Positions 6,609-14,831 of a stretch of 23,899 bases of DNA are shown here, one piece after another. The stretch covers positions 1-23,899 of the forward strand of contig CAZCFT010000028.1 of NCBI GenBank assembly GCA_964498015.1. The letters are read 5' to 3'. The notes under the pieces are model-generated. The model searched no databases. It had not been told where the DNA came from and saw only the letters and a list, made by a program, of their open reading frames with translations. The translations under genes and the position numbers were made by a program. The stretch is from CAWEZN01 sp964498015. Lineage in GTDB: Bacteria > Zixibacteria > MSB-5A5 > GN15 > PGXB01. The first letter of the stretch is position 1; every line of letters starts with the position of its first letter.

Positions 6609-9600
6609 CTATTTGAGCAGTACCATTTTCTTGATTAAAACTGTCTCTCCCGCTTTCAGCTTATAGAAATACACCCCCCCCGGGGCCGGCCGGGAATCAT
6701 CCATGACGGCGCTCCAGCGGAGACGACTAATTCCGGTAGGGAGAATCCCATCATGGAGCCGACATATTTCCTGCCCAAGTAGGTTGAAAATGTCAACGGT
6801 CACAGGCATCGTTTGGGGAACAAATATTTCCATCTCCGTTGATGAATTAAAAGGATTAGGCAGATTTTGTCCGAGAGATATTTTCTCGGAAAATAAGGCA
6901 TTGTTCTCCGTTTGAATGATTGATGTCGTTCGATTTATGGTCAAGGCTCCGCCAAATACTATGGGTGTGTTTTTGTCCTGCACCGTGTACAGAGTGTACG
7001 CCCCGGAGCTGTCGGAGGGAGTAACATTAATCGCCATGATTCCGGCTTTCAATCCGGCCGTAAAAAAGAGAGACGCAATTTCATAATTGCCGCCCGGAAT
7101 CGTGCTATCATCAAAAAGCATATTCGACACTCTGAAACCAAATTCGGCTTTGCCATTACCGTGGTTGGGTGCATAATAATCCACAAATGCGGGCAATATT
7201 CCTTTATTGGCAACGATAGAATCAAGCCGGGCAAAGGCAGTATCGAACGAAAATGGAATATATCCTCCCTTTCGCTGTCCAATAAGCCTGATAGACAGAG
7301 GTAGAATTCCTATTCCATCGGTGGCCACGTTGGCATTCCGGAATCTCACAGTATCGGGAATCGGAGGCGGCGGCGACTCAATTATCAATCCCCCCAAACG
7401 AACCACAGGAGTTTTTTTCTCAAGCAATCCGGTCAGAATATATGTGTCGGAACTATCCGAATGGGCTGTATCTATGCTTGCGTTACCAGATGACATCCCC
7501 GCTTTCAGAAAGAGATCGGCAAAATGATATTCCCCTGCAGGTATGACGCTATCGTCAAAACAGCAGTCAGCGACACGAAATCCCAATTCCCCCATTCCAT
7601 TTTGAGCGCTGCTGGCAAATAGATCGACATACGAAGGCGCCGCGAGATGATTTACTATAATCGAATCGAGACTCGCATTAGCATCGCAAGAGAATGGAAT
7701 ATACCCCCCCTTTCGCGAATCGGTCAAATATACTGTTAGCGGAATAGCCGCCACTTCACCGGTGATGACAGTATCTTCGCCAAAACAGACCGTGTCAGGT
7801 TGAGTGGGGGTAATGATTGTATCAGCCGGAAGTAGCCGCAGTTCAATTGGAATATTGATTGACTGATTAAAGGATGCCGTATCTGAAATTATAATCTCAG
7901 AAAAATGACTGCCGACCGCCAAAGACGAGGTTTCCAAATTGAAATTTAGGATATCATTATCGGAACCTGCGGAATTTTGTATGAATATCCAATTGTTTCC
8001 AGCCAAAGCTTTCCAATTCAGCGCCCCTTCCCCCAAATTAATTATTTGAACAGCGCCGTTTAATGGATTTCCCTGTTTCCCTTCAATCACAATCGAATCA
8101 GGGTCAGCCGACAAATACGGCATATTGCCGATTAATTCCAGATGCACTTTGGTTGTTTCGGGAGAGTTCACGGCCTCCAATGAATTTATGATAAGCGCTT
8201 CGGAGTAGTGTCCATAAGTCAAATTTGCTATATCTATTGAAACTGAAATAAAATCCGATGCATTCCCTGATAATTTATCGATACTAAACCAGCTTGTATT
8301 TTCAACTGCTGTCCAGGTCAAAGACCCGCTTCCTATATTATTGATCTGAAAAGATCGCGGGGAGGGACTTCCCAGCGCCGCAAACACTTCGAAATAAAGT
8401 GAGTCAGGAATTATATCAAGCAGCGGCGCGGTAACAGTCAATTTCACAGGCGCCGCTGTTGAGGAATCATGAGTCTCGGAATTGACCAGCCTGATACTTG
8501 CATAATATTCTCCATACGGCATCGAGCTATCTGTCACCGAGACCGTCATTGTATCCGGCGTTGTCCCGGAGGATGGCGTTAGAGATAACCACCCGACTGG
8601 CGTCGAAGCAGACCATTGAAGAGCCCCTATTCCGGCGTTGCTAACTATCATTTGTTGCGCTAAGGGAATTGTCCCGCCGACCTCCATACTGAAATTGAGG
8701 CTATTCGGCGTGGCCAATAATTCCGGTTGATTATATTGATAAACAGTCGCATAAATGTCAAAATTTCCCGAACGCGAATCGGTCCAAACAAAAAATAACT
8801 TGTAGCCATCGGCATCCACATCAGGTTGGAGCTGACGTCCGGCCTGGTTTTCATGAATCCGAAAATTCCCGCCGACAAAAACGCCGCTGTGGTCGATTAT
8901 CTGCGACATTGCATCCCATTGCCCGCCGGATGAATCCGACCAGACTAAGGCAATATTCCCCAGCCAATCAGAGCATATCGATACCTCGCGTTGAGGATTA
9001 TTCCCTCCGTCCAGATTAATCTTCACCGATTGTATCAATGGGGTTCCAGCGCTGTCAAACCGCCTGAAATATATGTCCGGATTTTGAGGATACACCCCAT
9101 TTCGCCAGTCCACCCAGGCTACAGAAATTCTCTTATTGCCATCGGCGGCAACCGATGGAAATGCCTGCCTGCCGCTACCGGCATCATCGCTTAGCTTTAC
9201 ATTCGCCCCTACAGTATTTCCAAAGGAATTATAAATCTGCCCAAAAATATCATCGTTGCCGCTTCGGTTGTCGTACCAGACAATAACAAAGCCCCCATCG
9301 GAGAAAACCGCCACTCGGGGAGAATGTTGCTGATAGGCGCCGGCATCACTGTTCACTTTGAAATTCTTCCCAATCAGACCGCCATTCGCGCTAAGCCTCT
9401 GCCCATAGATGTCCCAATTATGATTTCTATAATCCGACCACACCGCAATGGAAGACCCATCCGGAAACAAAGCGATATCCGGTGATTCTTTGGTTGAATC
9501 GGGAGGCTCAATCGTAACATTTAAATCCGCGTATGACTGCGAAGTGTCTGCTCTCGAAAAGTATATATCCGGTTGAAATGGATATGTACCGTTTCGATAA

Positions 9601-10007
9601 TCTTTCCAAACGGTAACAAACTGGCCGGAATTATTTCCTGCCGCCGACGGCTCGAATTGAGGAATATCTACATCATCATCATTAATTTTTATATTAGACC
9701 CCAGCGCCTTTCCTGCGGTATCATAAAACTGCCCATAAATATCATTTTGCCCATTTCGTTTGTCCGTCCAGACGATCAGGAAATTTCCAAAATTCCCTGC
9801 CGATACCCGTGGGCTCAGTTGGTCAGTTGAAGAGTTGTCATCGTTGACAAGAATGTCATATTTGTCTGTCGCATACAATGGAGCAAGAGCTATCAACTGA
9901 ACTGCCAAGATCGCCGCCGCCGTAACATATAGCAGTTTTGAAAAATATTGTCGCCTTTCGACGCGACAACAACTTCGAGAATTGATATAAAAATTTATTA
10001 GACTCAT
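6609..10007 (-). CDS. Large exported beta-propeller / BACON / cohesin-like protein with sorting tail
   Basis: About 1132 residues from the ATG at 10007; the frame also opens at an ATG at 10070. The later start is preferred because the hydrophobic signal core (LYVTAAAILAVQLIALAPLYA) would otherwise begin 45 residues in, but neither start has a good ribosome site. Numbered from 10070, seven repeats of the W.D.R.G type at residues 101, 155, 211, 265, 319, 377 and 429 (spacing 52-58) suggest a seven-bladed propeller. Three BACON-like immunoglobulin-fold domains follow (about 450-547, 550-647, 651-748). Then come two cohesin-like domains sharing RKGGYIPFS and GELGFRV/AEFGFRV (about 758-898 and 905-1045). 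The C-terminal ~85 residues (LGQNLPNPFNSSTEMEIFVP ... GGVYFYKLKAGE) match the FlgD-like/type IX sorting tail family. It is a probable cell-surface or secreted protein; the ligand is unknown. Confidence 0.85.
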   Translation of the reverse strand: MSLINFYINSRSCCRVERRQYFSKLLYVTAAAILAVQLIALAPLYATDKYDILVNDDNSSTDQLSPRVSAGNFGNFLIVWTDKRNGQNDIYGQFYDTAGKALGSNIKINDDDVDIPQFEPSAAGNNSGQFVTVWKDYRNGTYPFQPDIYFSRADTSQSYADLNVTIEPPDSTKESPDIALFPDGSSIAVWSDYRNHNWDIYGQRLSANGGLIGKNFKVNSDAGAYQQHSPRVAVFSDGGFVIVWYDNRSGNDDIFGQIYNSFGNTVGANVKLSDDAGSGRQAFPSVAADGNKRISVAWVDWRNGVYPQNPDIYFRRFDSAGTPLIQSVKINLDGGNNPQREVSICSDWLGNIALVWSDSSGGQWDAMSQIIDHSGVFVGGNFRIHENQAGRQLQPDVDADGYKLFFVWTDSRSGNFDIYATVYQYNQPELLATPNSLNFSMEVGGTIPLAQQMIVSNAGIGALQWSASTPVGWLSLTPSSGTTPDTMTVSVTDSSMPYGEYYASIRLVNSETHDSSTAAPVKLTVTAPLLDIIPDSLYFEVFAALGSPSPRSFQINNIGSGSLTWTAVENTSWFSIDKLSGNASDFISVSIDIANLTYGHYSEALIINSLEAVNSPETTKVHLELIGNMPYLSADPDSIVIEGKQGNPLNGAVQIINLGEGALNWKALAGNNWIFIQNSAGSDNDILNFNLETSSLAVGSHFSEIIISDTASFNQSINIPIELRLLPADTIITPTQPDTVCFGEDTVITGEVAAIPLTVYLTDSRKGGYIPFSCDANASLDSIIVNHLAAPSYVDLFASSAQNGMGELGFRVADCCFDDSVIPAGEYHFADLFLKAGMSSGNASIDTAHSDSSDTYILTGLLEKKTPVVRLGGLIIESPPPPIPDTVRFRNANVATDGIGILPLSIRLIGQRKGGYIPFSFDTAFARLDSIVANKGILPAFVDYYAPNHGNGKAEFGFRVSNMLFDDSTIPGGNYEIASLFFTAGLKAGIMAINVTPSDSSGAYTLYTVQDKNTPIVFGGALTINRTTSIIQTENNALFSEKISLGQNLPNPFNSSTEMEIFVPQTMPVTVDIFNLLGQEICRLHDGILPTGISRLRWSAVMDDSRPAPGGVYFYKLKAGETVLIKKMVLLK

Positions 10008-10142
10008 CCATATGCTTGAATAGCAAAGGCTGTACCTTGCAAGTATTCTGGCCGAAGAAAATGCTTCCATGTATCTTCAACCACAATAACAAGATGGGAA
10101 ACCATAATATTAGGCAAATTGGGCTGTCGGTGAAATCCATAA

Positions 10143-10186
10143 TAAAAAAGGAAAACCATTCCCTGATAATCAGGAATGATTTTCCT
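10143..10186 (-). terminator. Rho-independent terminator after the mS38-like gene
   Basis: Read on the minus strand, a long stem (AGGAAAA-t-CATTCC-TGA with loop TTA and returning TCA-g-GGAATG-g-TTTTCCT) is followed by TTTTTT. It lies 38 bases after the stop of the 31-residue gene. It is a good match to an intrinsic terminator and should end the transcript that carries the HU and mS38-like genes. Confidence 0.85.
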
Positions 10187-10223
10187 CTATGAAAAATACT
10201 ATTAATCTAAGGTATAACTTAGA

Positions 10224-10319
10224 CTATCTTATTTTCTTTTTGTGGCGATCGGCTCTTCTACGCTTTTTGCGTTTATGAGTTTTAATTTTCTCACGTTTTC
10301 TTTTCTTACCGCTTGGCAT
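10224..10319 (-). CDS. Small basic COX24/AURKAIP1-domain (mS38/bS22-like) ribosomal protein
   Basis: A 31-residue, extremely basic peptide that begins MPSGKKRKREKIKTHKRKKR and ends in a further Arg/Lys/His-rich stretch. The pattern 'GKKRKR..K..HKRKKRRR..RHKKK' is that of the bacterial AURKAIP1/COX24-domain proteins. These are related to mitochondrial small-subunit protein mS38 and, more distantly, to mycobacterial bS22. Such peptides bind rRNA and sit at the ribosome's small subunit/inter-subunit face. GGAGG lies four bases before the ATG. It follows the HU gene by 58 bases and is followed by a strong terminator, so the two may be co-transcribed. The family call rests on pattern recognition of a short sequence. 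An RNA-binding role is secure in kind; the exact ribosomal site is inference. Confidence 0.8.
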   Translation of the reverse strand: MPSGKKRKREKIKTHKRKKRRRADRHKKKIR

Positions 10320-10377
10320 TCATCCTCCGAAACAAATCCGTCAATGGCCGGATCAGGCATTGAACTGACTACCCAGC

Positions 10378-10662
10378 CTAAACGGGCAATTTGATTATCA
10401 TGTTTTTGAATTCATTTGAGGGTTTAAAAACGGGAACCTTTCGACCGGGCACCGGAACAACATCGCCAGTACGAGGATTGCGGGCCTTCCTTGACTTCCG
10501 CACCTTGACCTTGAACGTGCCAAATCCTCTGATTTCAATGTTATTCCCGGTCTCCATCGCCTTCTTTACTGTCTCCAAGAACGCATCGACCACAACAGCA
10601 ACATCTGTTCTCGTCAGGCCGGTTTTTTCAGCAACTTTTTCTACCAGATCAGCCTTGGTCAT
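10378..10662 (-). CDS. hup: HU/IHF-family DNA-binding protein
   Basis: 94 residues, the standard size of HU-family proteins, which dimerise, bend DNA and compact the nucleoid. The N-terminal helical half begins MTKADLVEKVAEKTGLTRTD. The signature GFGTFKVKVRKSRKARNPRTG spans about 46-66, and the DNA-clasping arm with its intercalating proline is RNPRTGDVVPV (61-71). The terminal FKPSNEFKNMI helix is typical. HU and IHF subunits are hard to tell apart from one sequence; HU-type is favoured. GGAGG lies five bases before the ATG. The next gene on the strand is the 31-residue mS38-like protein. Confidence 0.96.
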   Translation of the reverse strand: MTKADLVEKVAEKTGLTRTDVAVVVDAFLETVKKAMETGNNIEIRGFGTFKVKVRKSRKARNPRTGDVVPVPGRKVPVFKPSNEFKNMIIKLPV

Positions 10663-10697
10663 TACATCCTCCCTCGGTAACTGCTGGTTTATATATG

Positions 10698-10726
10698 TAT
10701 TTATTTTTTTCTGTCCGAAACACCAA
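10698..10726 (-). promoter_or_regulatory. Possible hup promoter
   Basis: On the minus strand TTGGTG (10726-10721) and TAAATA (10703-10698) are 17 bases apart in an A+T-rich region, 36 bases upstream of the HU start. The -35 element is a weak match, so this is tentative. The rest of the 179-base gap up to sppA shows only a small AAGAG-G-CTCTT palindrome. Confidence 0.35.
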
Positions 10727-10841
10727 CTAATTTCGCCTTGCTTTATCCATTTTTAATCAAGAGGCTCTTTTTTAACCCTTTGATTGAAACGGCCTTAAAC
10801 TAATTAAAATTTACCCGTAACGCAATAAAATTTATTAAGTT

Positions 10842-11738
10842 CTAATATAAATACATCACTCGTGGGCCGCCCAAATCGACATCGGCCGCTTCCTTTACCT
10901 TATTCATAGTCAAACCTATGAGGTCAAGTATTCCCTGTTTAGGTTTCTCATCCTTTACAATATTCGGCTCGCCTTTCAATCCGGCCAGATCCGCCGCATA
11001 ACGGACAGCATCTTCGAAGCTTCCTAATGTATCTACGAGGCCAAAACCAAGAGCCTGTTTACCCGTAAATATCGAGCCATCCGCTAACTTCTGGACTTTC
11101 TCCTTCTCCAATCCTCTTCCCTCCGAAACCGCCGCAACAAATTGCGCGTAGGTATCCATAACGACCGCAGAAAGCATCATCCGCTCATTATCCGTCAGTT
11201 TCCGGTCGAACGAGCCGACATCTTTTAGTTCTCCGGATTTCACCCGTTCAATCTCTATGCCGATTTTTTCCATCAGCTTTCCGGCCGTGTAAAATTGTAT
11301 GATCACTCCTATAGAGCCGGTTAATGTGCCGGGATTAGCCATTATTTTCTCGGCTCCACAGGCTATATAGTAAGCCCCCGATGCCGCCATCGAAGACATT
11401 GAAGCCACCACGACCTTATGTTCACCTTCTCTGACGCGAAGTACTTCGTCATAAATTTCCTGCGAGGGAGCAACCGCTCCGCCGGGTGAATCAATATGGA
11501 GGACTATCGCCTTAACTCCGGATGACTTCCCCCATTTCTTCAGTTGTTTGACAATCGACTCGGATTCATTGATAGCGCCGTTAATCTCTACAATAGCAAC
11601 TTTGGAACTCAACCCACTGAGAGACAACCCATCTTCAGAGACAAAAGCCCCAAAAAACATCATGGCAAAAAATATGAAGGTGACCAGAAAGGAGAATCCT
11701 ATCAGAATGCCTATGACAATATCTCTCTTCTTGGCCAT
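10842..11738 (-). CDS. sppA: Signal peptide peptidase SppA, short form
   Basis: 298 residues, matching the short (36K) type of SppA, a membrane-bound S49 serine protease that degrades cleaved signal peptides. An N-terminal membrane anchor covers about residues 7-33. The Clp/crotonase-like core contains the HIDSPGG turn (81-87). The nucleophile is Ser120 in SSMAASGAYYIACGA. The general base is probably Lys172 in KSGELKDVGS; the 52-residue spacing fits the known Ser/Lys dyad of this type. NPGTLTGSIGV (135-145) is also characteristic. The start lies nine bases after the MltD-like stop codon, so the two share a transcript. The ribosome site is weak (TAGGC), consistent with coupling to the upstream gene. 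Confidence 0.95.
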   Translation of the reverse strand: MAKKRDIVIGILIGFSFLVTFIFFAMMFFGAFVSEDGLSLSGLSSKVAIVEINGAINESESIVKQLKKWGKSSGVKAIVLHIDSPGGAVAPSQEIYDEVLRVREGEHKVVVASMSSMAASGAYYIACGAEKIMANPGTLTGSIGVIIQFYTAGKLMEKIGIEIERVKSGELKDVGSFDRKLTDNERMMLSAVVMDTYAQFVAAVSEGRGLEKEKVQKLADGSIFTGKQALGFGLVDTLGSFEDAVRYAADLAGLKGEPNIVKDEKPKQGILDLIGLTMNKVKEAADVDLGGPRVMYLY

Positions 11739-11747
11739 ATTTTAAGC

Positions 11748-13769
11748 CTAATAGGAAAGCATCTTCGACTGACCGCCCGAACTGCCGAATTCCTGTATTT
11801 CATGCGCTTCAGTATATATTTCGGAACTTCCCACTTCAGCATTTTTTGCGGAGATAAGCAATTTCTGGCCGGGGAATATCTGGCTCTTGCTGGTTAGATT
11901 ATTCATCTTGAGCAAATTGGCGATAGAAACTCCAAAGCGACGGGCAATGTTCCAGAGCGTGTCTCCCTCTTTCACTATATATACCCCAAGGCCGGATGAG
12001 CCCCCATCTCCCCCGGTTTTTGTCTTAGTTCCGCTCGATCCAACTACTAACTTTTCGCCCACGAAAATCTTCGATTGACGCCCGAGATTGTTGAGCCGAC
12101 GAATCTCCGCGGGAGTTGTTCCGAAGGCCTTGGCGATATCAGAAACTGTATCGCCGCCTCGCACAACATATGAATCCCCGTCTGCGTCCCGCGTTGGATC
12201 CTTCTTTTGGGAAGACAAGGCATAATCACGGCCACTCTCTACTGGAACAACCAAACTCTTTCCGGCAGACAATTTGGATCGCTTAGACATTCTGTTGGCT
12301 TCAAGAATGGAATACTCCGATACCCCATATTTCCGGGCAATGGACGCAATCGTCTCCCCCCGGCGAATCTTGTGTTGAATGAAGTTGGTCTGGTTGGCTG
12401 GAGGCATTTCCTCATAGGCCGCCAGAAAAGTTTCCCTCGAGCCCCGCGGAATTCGCAGATTATAATGTTTTAAATTCGGTGGAGTGAATGATTTCAAAAG
12501 CTCGGGATTCAATTCCTGCAGAGTTGCGACCGGACATCCCAGGGACAAGGAAATAGTCTTAAGATCCAGGCTCCTGTCGATTCTGACTTCATCATACTCC
12601 CATTCCGGCTCATAGACAACATCTGTAAAACCAAATCTGACCGGGTCTTTGCAGAGCATAATCGCGGCCATGAAAAATGGAACATAATCCATCGTCTGCT
12701 TTTTCAAACGCAACTTCCAGAAATTTTTCGTCCCTTGTTTCTTAGTCTCATTACGGATTCTTTGGGGGCCGCCGTTATAAGCCGCAAGAGCCAGTTCCCA
12801 ACTCCCAAATTCATTATAAAGATCCTTTAGAAAACGGGCGGCGCTGTGGGTAGCCTTGACCGGGTCTTTTCTTTCATCATACCACCAAGTTCGCTCCATC
12901 CCATATAATCGGCCTGTTTCTGCAATGAACTGCCACATTCCCATCGCCCGCGCCCAAGAATAGGCATGGGCGTTAAATCCCGATTCCACCAGAGCAAGAT
13001 AAGCCAGATCAGACGGCAAGCCATATTCTTGAAAGATTTTTTCAATCATCGGCAGATATTTGGATGACCGACCGATATACTTAACCACGGCATCGCGCGC
13101 AACCGTCTGATAATAAAGCATACAAGTCTTGACCCTGTCATTAAAAACTACCGGAACATTATAGGAGGCTTTCTCCTGAGCATAGGTCTCCAACTTGGTG
13201 AATTCTGAAGAATCTATCTTTATATGATTTATATCCGAAAAACGAGAAATCACGACATCGGGGGAAACATCGCTTGGCAACCGTCCAAGCGAAACAAGTG
13301 TCGTTCTATAATTGGCAACCACTTCTGCAAGGATTTGGTTGTATTTTGCCGCCTCTTCAGAGAGTGTGTCCGCTTCCGTATCGATGTCGAGTTCGCCCAG
13401 AATCGCCAGGCTTTTCTCAAAATAATACTCTGCTTCCTCCCAGACAGTCTCCCGATTGGCCAGTACCCCCATGTTGCAGTATTCTGAGGCCAAGCCAAGT
13501 TGCTGCCAAACATAATCATCAATCGCCACTGAGACATCTCCGACCGTCGTGTCAGAAGAATCGGAAGCCAATATGGGAGATTGATTTATCCTATCAAGTT
13601 CAATTTGAATTTCGCTACTGTCGGTGACCCCCGCCCCCTGATTTGCGTTTGAGAGTTCCGTCGATCCTTTGATCTCTTCGGCCGTCCGATCATACCCCGG
13701 TCTGGTGCATGAAATGGAAAGCAATCCCCATGTGCAAAATATCAATTCAGCTACAATTAGTTTTCTCAT
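11748..13769 (-). CDS. mltD: MltD-like lytic transglycosylase lipoprotein with three LysM domains
   Basis: 673 residues. The N-terminus is a lipoprotein-type signal with a candidate lipobox LSIS-Cys21. A helical region of about 80-235 precedes an SLT domain at about 240-350. The catalytic glutamate is Glu262 in LALVESGFNAHAYSWARAMG, followed by GMWQF and LAAYNGGP, all hallmarks of family 1 (MltD-type) transglycosylases. Three LysM peptidoglycan-binding domains lie at about 464-510, 533-577 and 596-640, each with the 'V..GDT...IA..FG' pattern. The enzyme cleaves the MurNAc-GlcNAc bond of peptidoglycan in the periplasm. The lipobox is not ideal (Ser-Ile-Ser-Cys). sppA follows after nine bases. 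A promoter lies upstream at the end of miaA. Confidence 0.95.
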   Translation of the reverse strand: MRKLIVAELIFCTWGLLSISCTRPGYDRTAEEIKGSTELSNANQGAGVTDSSEIQIELDRINQSPILASDSSDTTVGDVSVAIDDYVWQQLGLASEYCNMGVLANRETVWEEAEYYFEKSLAILGELDIDTEADTLSEEAAKYNQILAEVVANYRTTLVSLGRLPSDVSPDVVISRFSDINHIKIDSSEFTKLETYAQEKASYNVPVVFNDRVKTCMLYYQTVARDAVVKYIGRSSKYLPMIEKIFQEYGLPSDLAYLALVESGFNAHAYSWARAMGMWQFIAETGRLYGMERTWWYDERKDPVKATHSAARFLKDLYNEFGSWELALAAYNGGPQRIRNETKKQGTKNFWKLRLKKQTMDYVPFFMAAIMLCKDPVRFGFTDVVYEPEWEYDEVRIDRSLDLKTISLSLGCPVATLQELNPELLKSFTPPNLKHYNLRIPRGSRETFLAAYEEMPPANQTNFIQHKIRRGETIASIARKYGVSEYSILEANRMSKRSKLSAGKSLVVPVESGRDYALSSQKKDPTRDADGDSYVVRGGDTVSDIAKAFGTTPAEIRRLNNLGRQSKIFVGEKLVVGSSGTKTKTGGDGGSSGLGVYIVKEGDTLWNIARRFGVSIANLLKMNNLTSKSQIFPGQKLLISAKNAEVGSSEIYTEAHEIQEFGSSGGQSKMLSY

Positions 13770-13863
13770 CTTTACCCGGCAAATTACAGGTTATTTCCCT
13801 ATCTTTAGTTATCGGCTTTTGAAATAGCCGACTTTATCTCACTATTTGGCTAACTCATTGCCA

Positions 13864-13893
13864 TATATATAAAAATGCAGGAGTCCCTGTCAA
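13864..13893 (-). promoter_or_regulatory. Probable mltD-sppA promoter overlapping the miaA stop
   Basis: On the minus strand TTGACA (13893-13888) overlaps the miaA stop TGA. TATATA/ATATAT (13870-13864) follows after 17-18 bases. The resulting leader of about 90 bases contains a small hairpin (TCGGCT...AGCCGA) near 13811-13830. This would separate mltD-sppA from the lapA-miaA run. Confidence 0.55.
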
Positions 13894-14831
13894 GTTTTAA
13901 TTTTGGGCGGCCAGAAACCAAGAAGATATTGGAGGGCGGAATCCGATGTATCAAACATCTTTAGATTTCGCATCCCCCGAAACCAGGTTATCTGCCGCTT
14001 GGCGAACCTCCGACTGTTCTGTTTTATAAGATTTACAGCGACCGATAGCGATATTTGGTCGTCAAAATATCGGAACAACTCATTATATCCAATCACATTA
14101 ATTCCCTTTACTTTGTCCGCAAACCCCAAATTATATAGAGACTCAATCTCCGCCATCAGGCCGTCTTTCATCATGTTATCTACTCTCGCATTAATATTTT
14201 CATAGAGTCTCTCTCTTGACGGCATAAGGCAAATAATGTCAAAGCGATACGGATAATCGATTTCCCTTTCGGCAGTAATTCTTGATTTCGGACGCCCGGT
14301 TAGATAATAAATCTCAAGCCCCCGGATTACTTTCCTGATATTATTGGGGTGAATCCTTGAAGCCTCATCAGGGTCGATTTCCTGAAGCTTTTCATATAAG
14401 AACTTCGGACCTTTTTCGACCGCCTCATTCTCCAGATTCCGCCGAATCGCCAAATCATCATCGGGCAATTCGGCGATTCCCTCCGCCAACGACTTGATAT
14501 AGAGCCCCGTGCCTCCACAGATTATGGGAAGAGTCTCTTTTTCCAGCAATTCTGAAATGATTTCTCTCGCATCTTCCACAAAATCAAAAGCAGTATATCT
14601 TTTACCCGGAAGGACAAAATCGACGAAATGGTAGTTATGTTTATCGAGTTCGCTTTGCGGGGGCTTATCGGTACCTATATCTAAATATTTATATATCTGC
14701 CTCGAGTCGGCGGAAATGATATGCAATTCGGGGTTAACTTCCAATAGTCTATTAACGACGGCGGTTTTTCCGGAACCGGTGGGACCGGTTAAAATCGGGA
14801 TGATAGGCTTATTTCCGCCCAAATTTGGCAT
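13890..14831 (-). CDS. miaA: tRNA dimethylallyltransferase MiaA
   Basis: 313 residues from the ATG at 14831. Upstream ATGs at 14840 and 14873 also open the frame, but the family normally starts within a few residues of the P-loop strand. MiaA transfers an isopentenyl group to N6 of adenosine 37 in tRNAs that read codons starting with U. Visible motifs are the P-loop GPTGSGKT (16-23), SADSRQIYKYLDIGTDKP (about 40-57) and ICGGTGLYIKSLAEG (about 104-118). The C-terminal RRFAKRQITWFRG binds tRNA. The start lies inside mutL, an overlap of about 23 bases, as in many bacterial mutL-miaA pairs. No strong ribosome site is seen, consistent with coupling. Confidence 0.96.
   Translation of the reverse strand: MPNLGGNKPIIPILTGPTGSGKTAVVNRLLEVNPELHIISADSRQIYKYLDIGTDKPPQSELDKHNYHFVDFVLPGKRYTAFDFVEDAREIISELLEKETLPIICGGTGLYIKSLAEGIAELPDDDLAIRRNLENEAVEKGPKFLYEKLQEIDPDEASRIHPNNIRKVIRGLEIYYLTGRPKSRITAEREIDYPYRFDIICLMPSRERLYENINARVDNMMKDGLMAEIESLYNLGFADKVKGINVIGYNELFRYFDDQISLSVAVNLIKQNSRRFAKRQITWFRGMRNLKMFDTSDSALQYLLGFWPPKIKT

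Noticed and set aside
13811..13860. Possible riboswitch in the mltD leader
   Set aside because: Only one short hairpin (TCGGCT/AGCCGA) is visible and no known aptamer motif was recognised.
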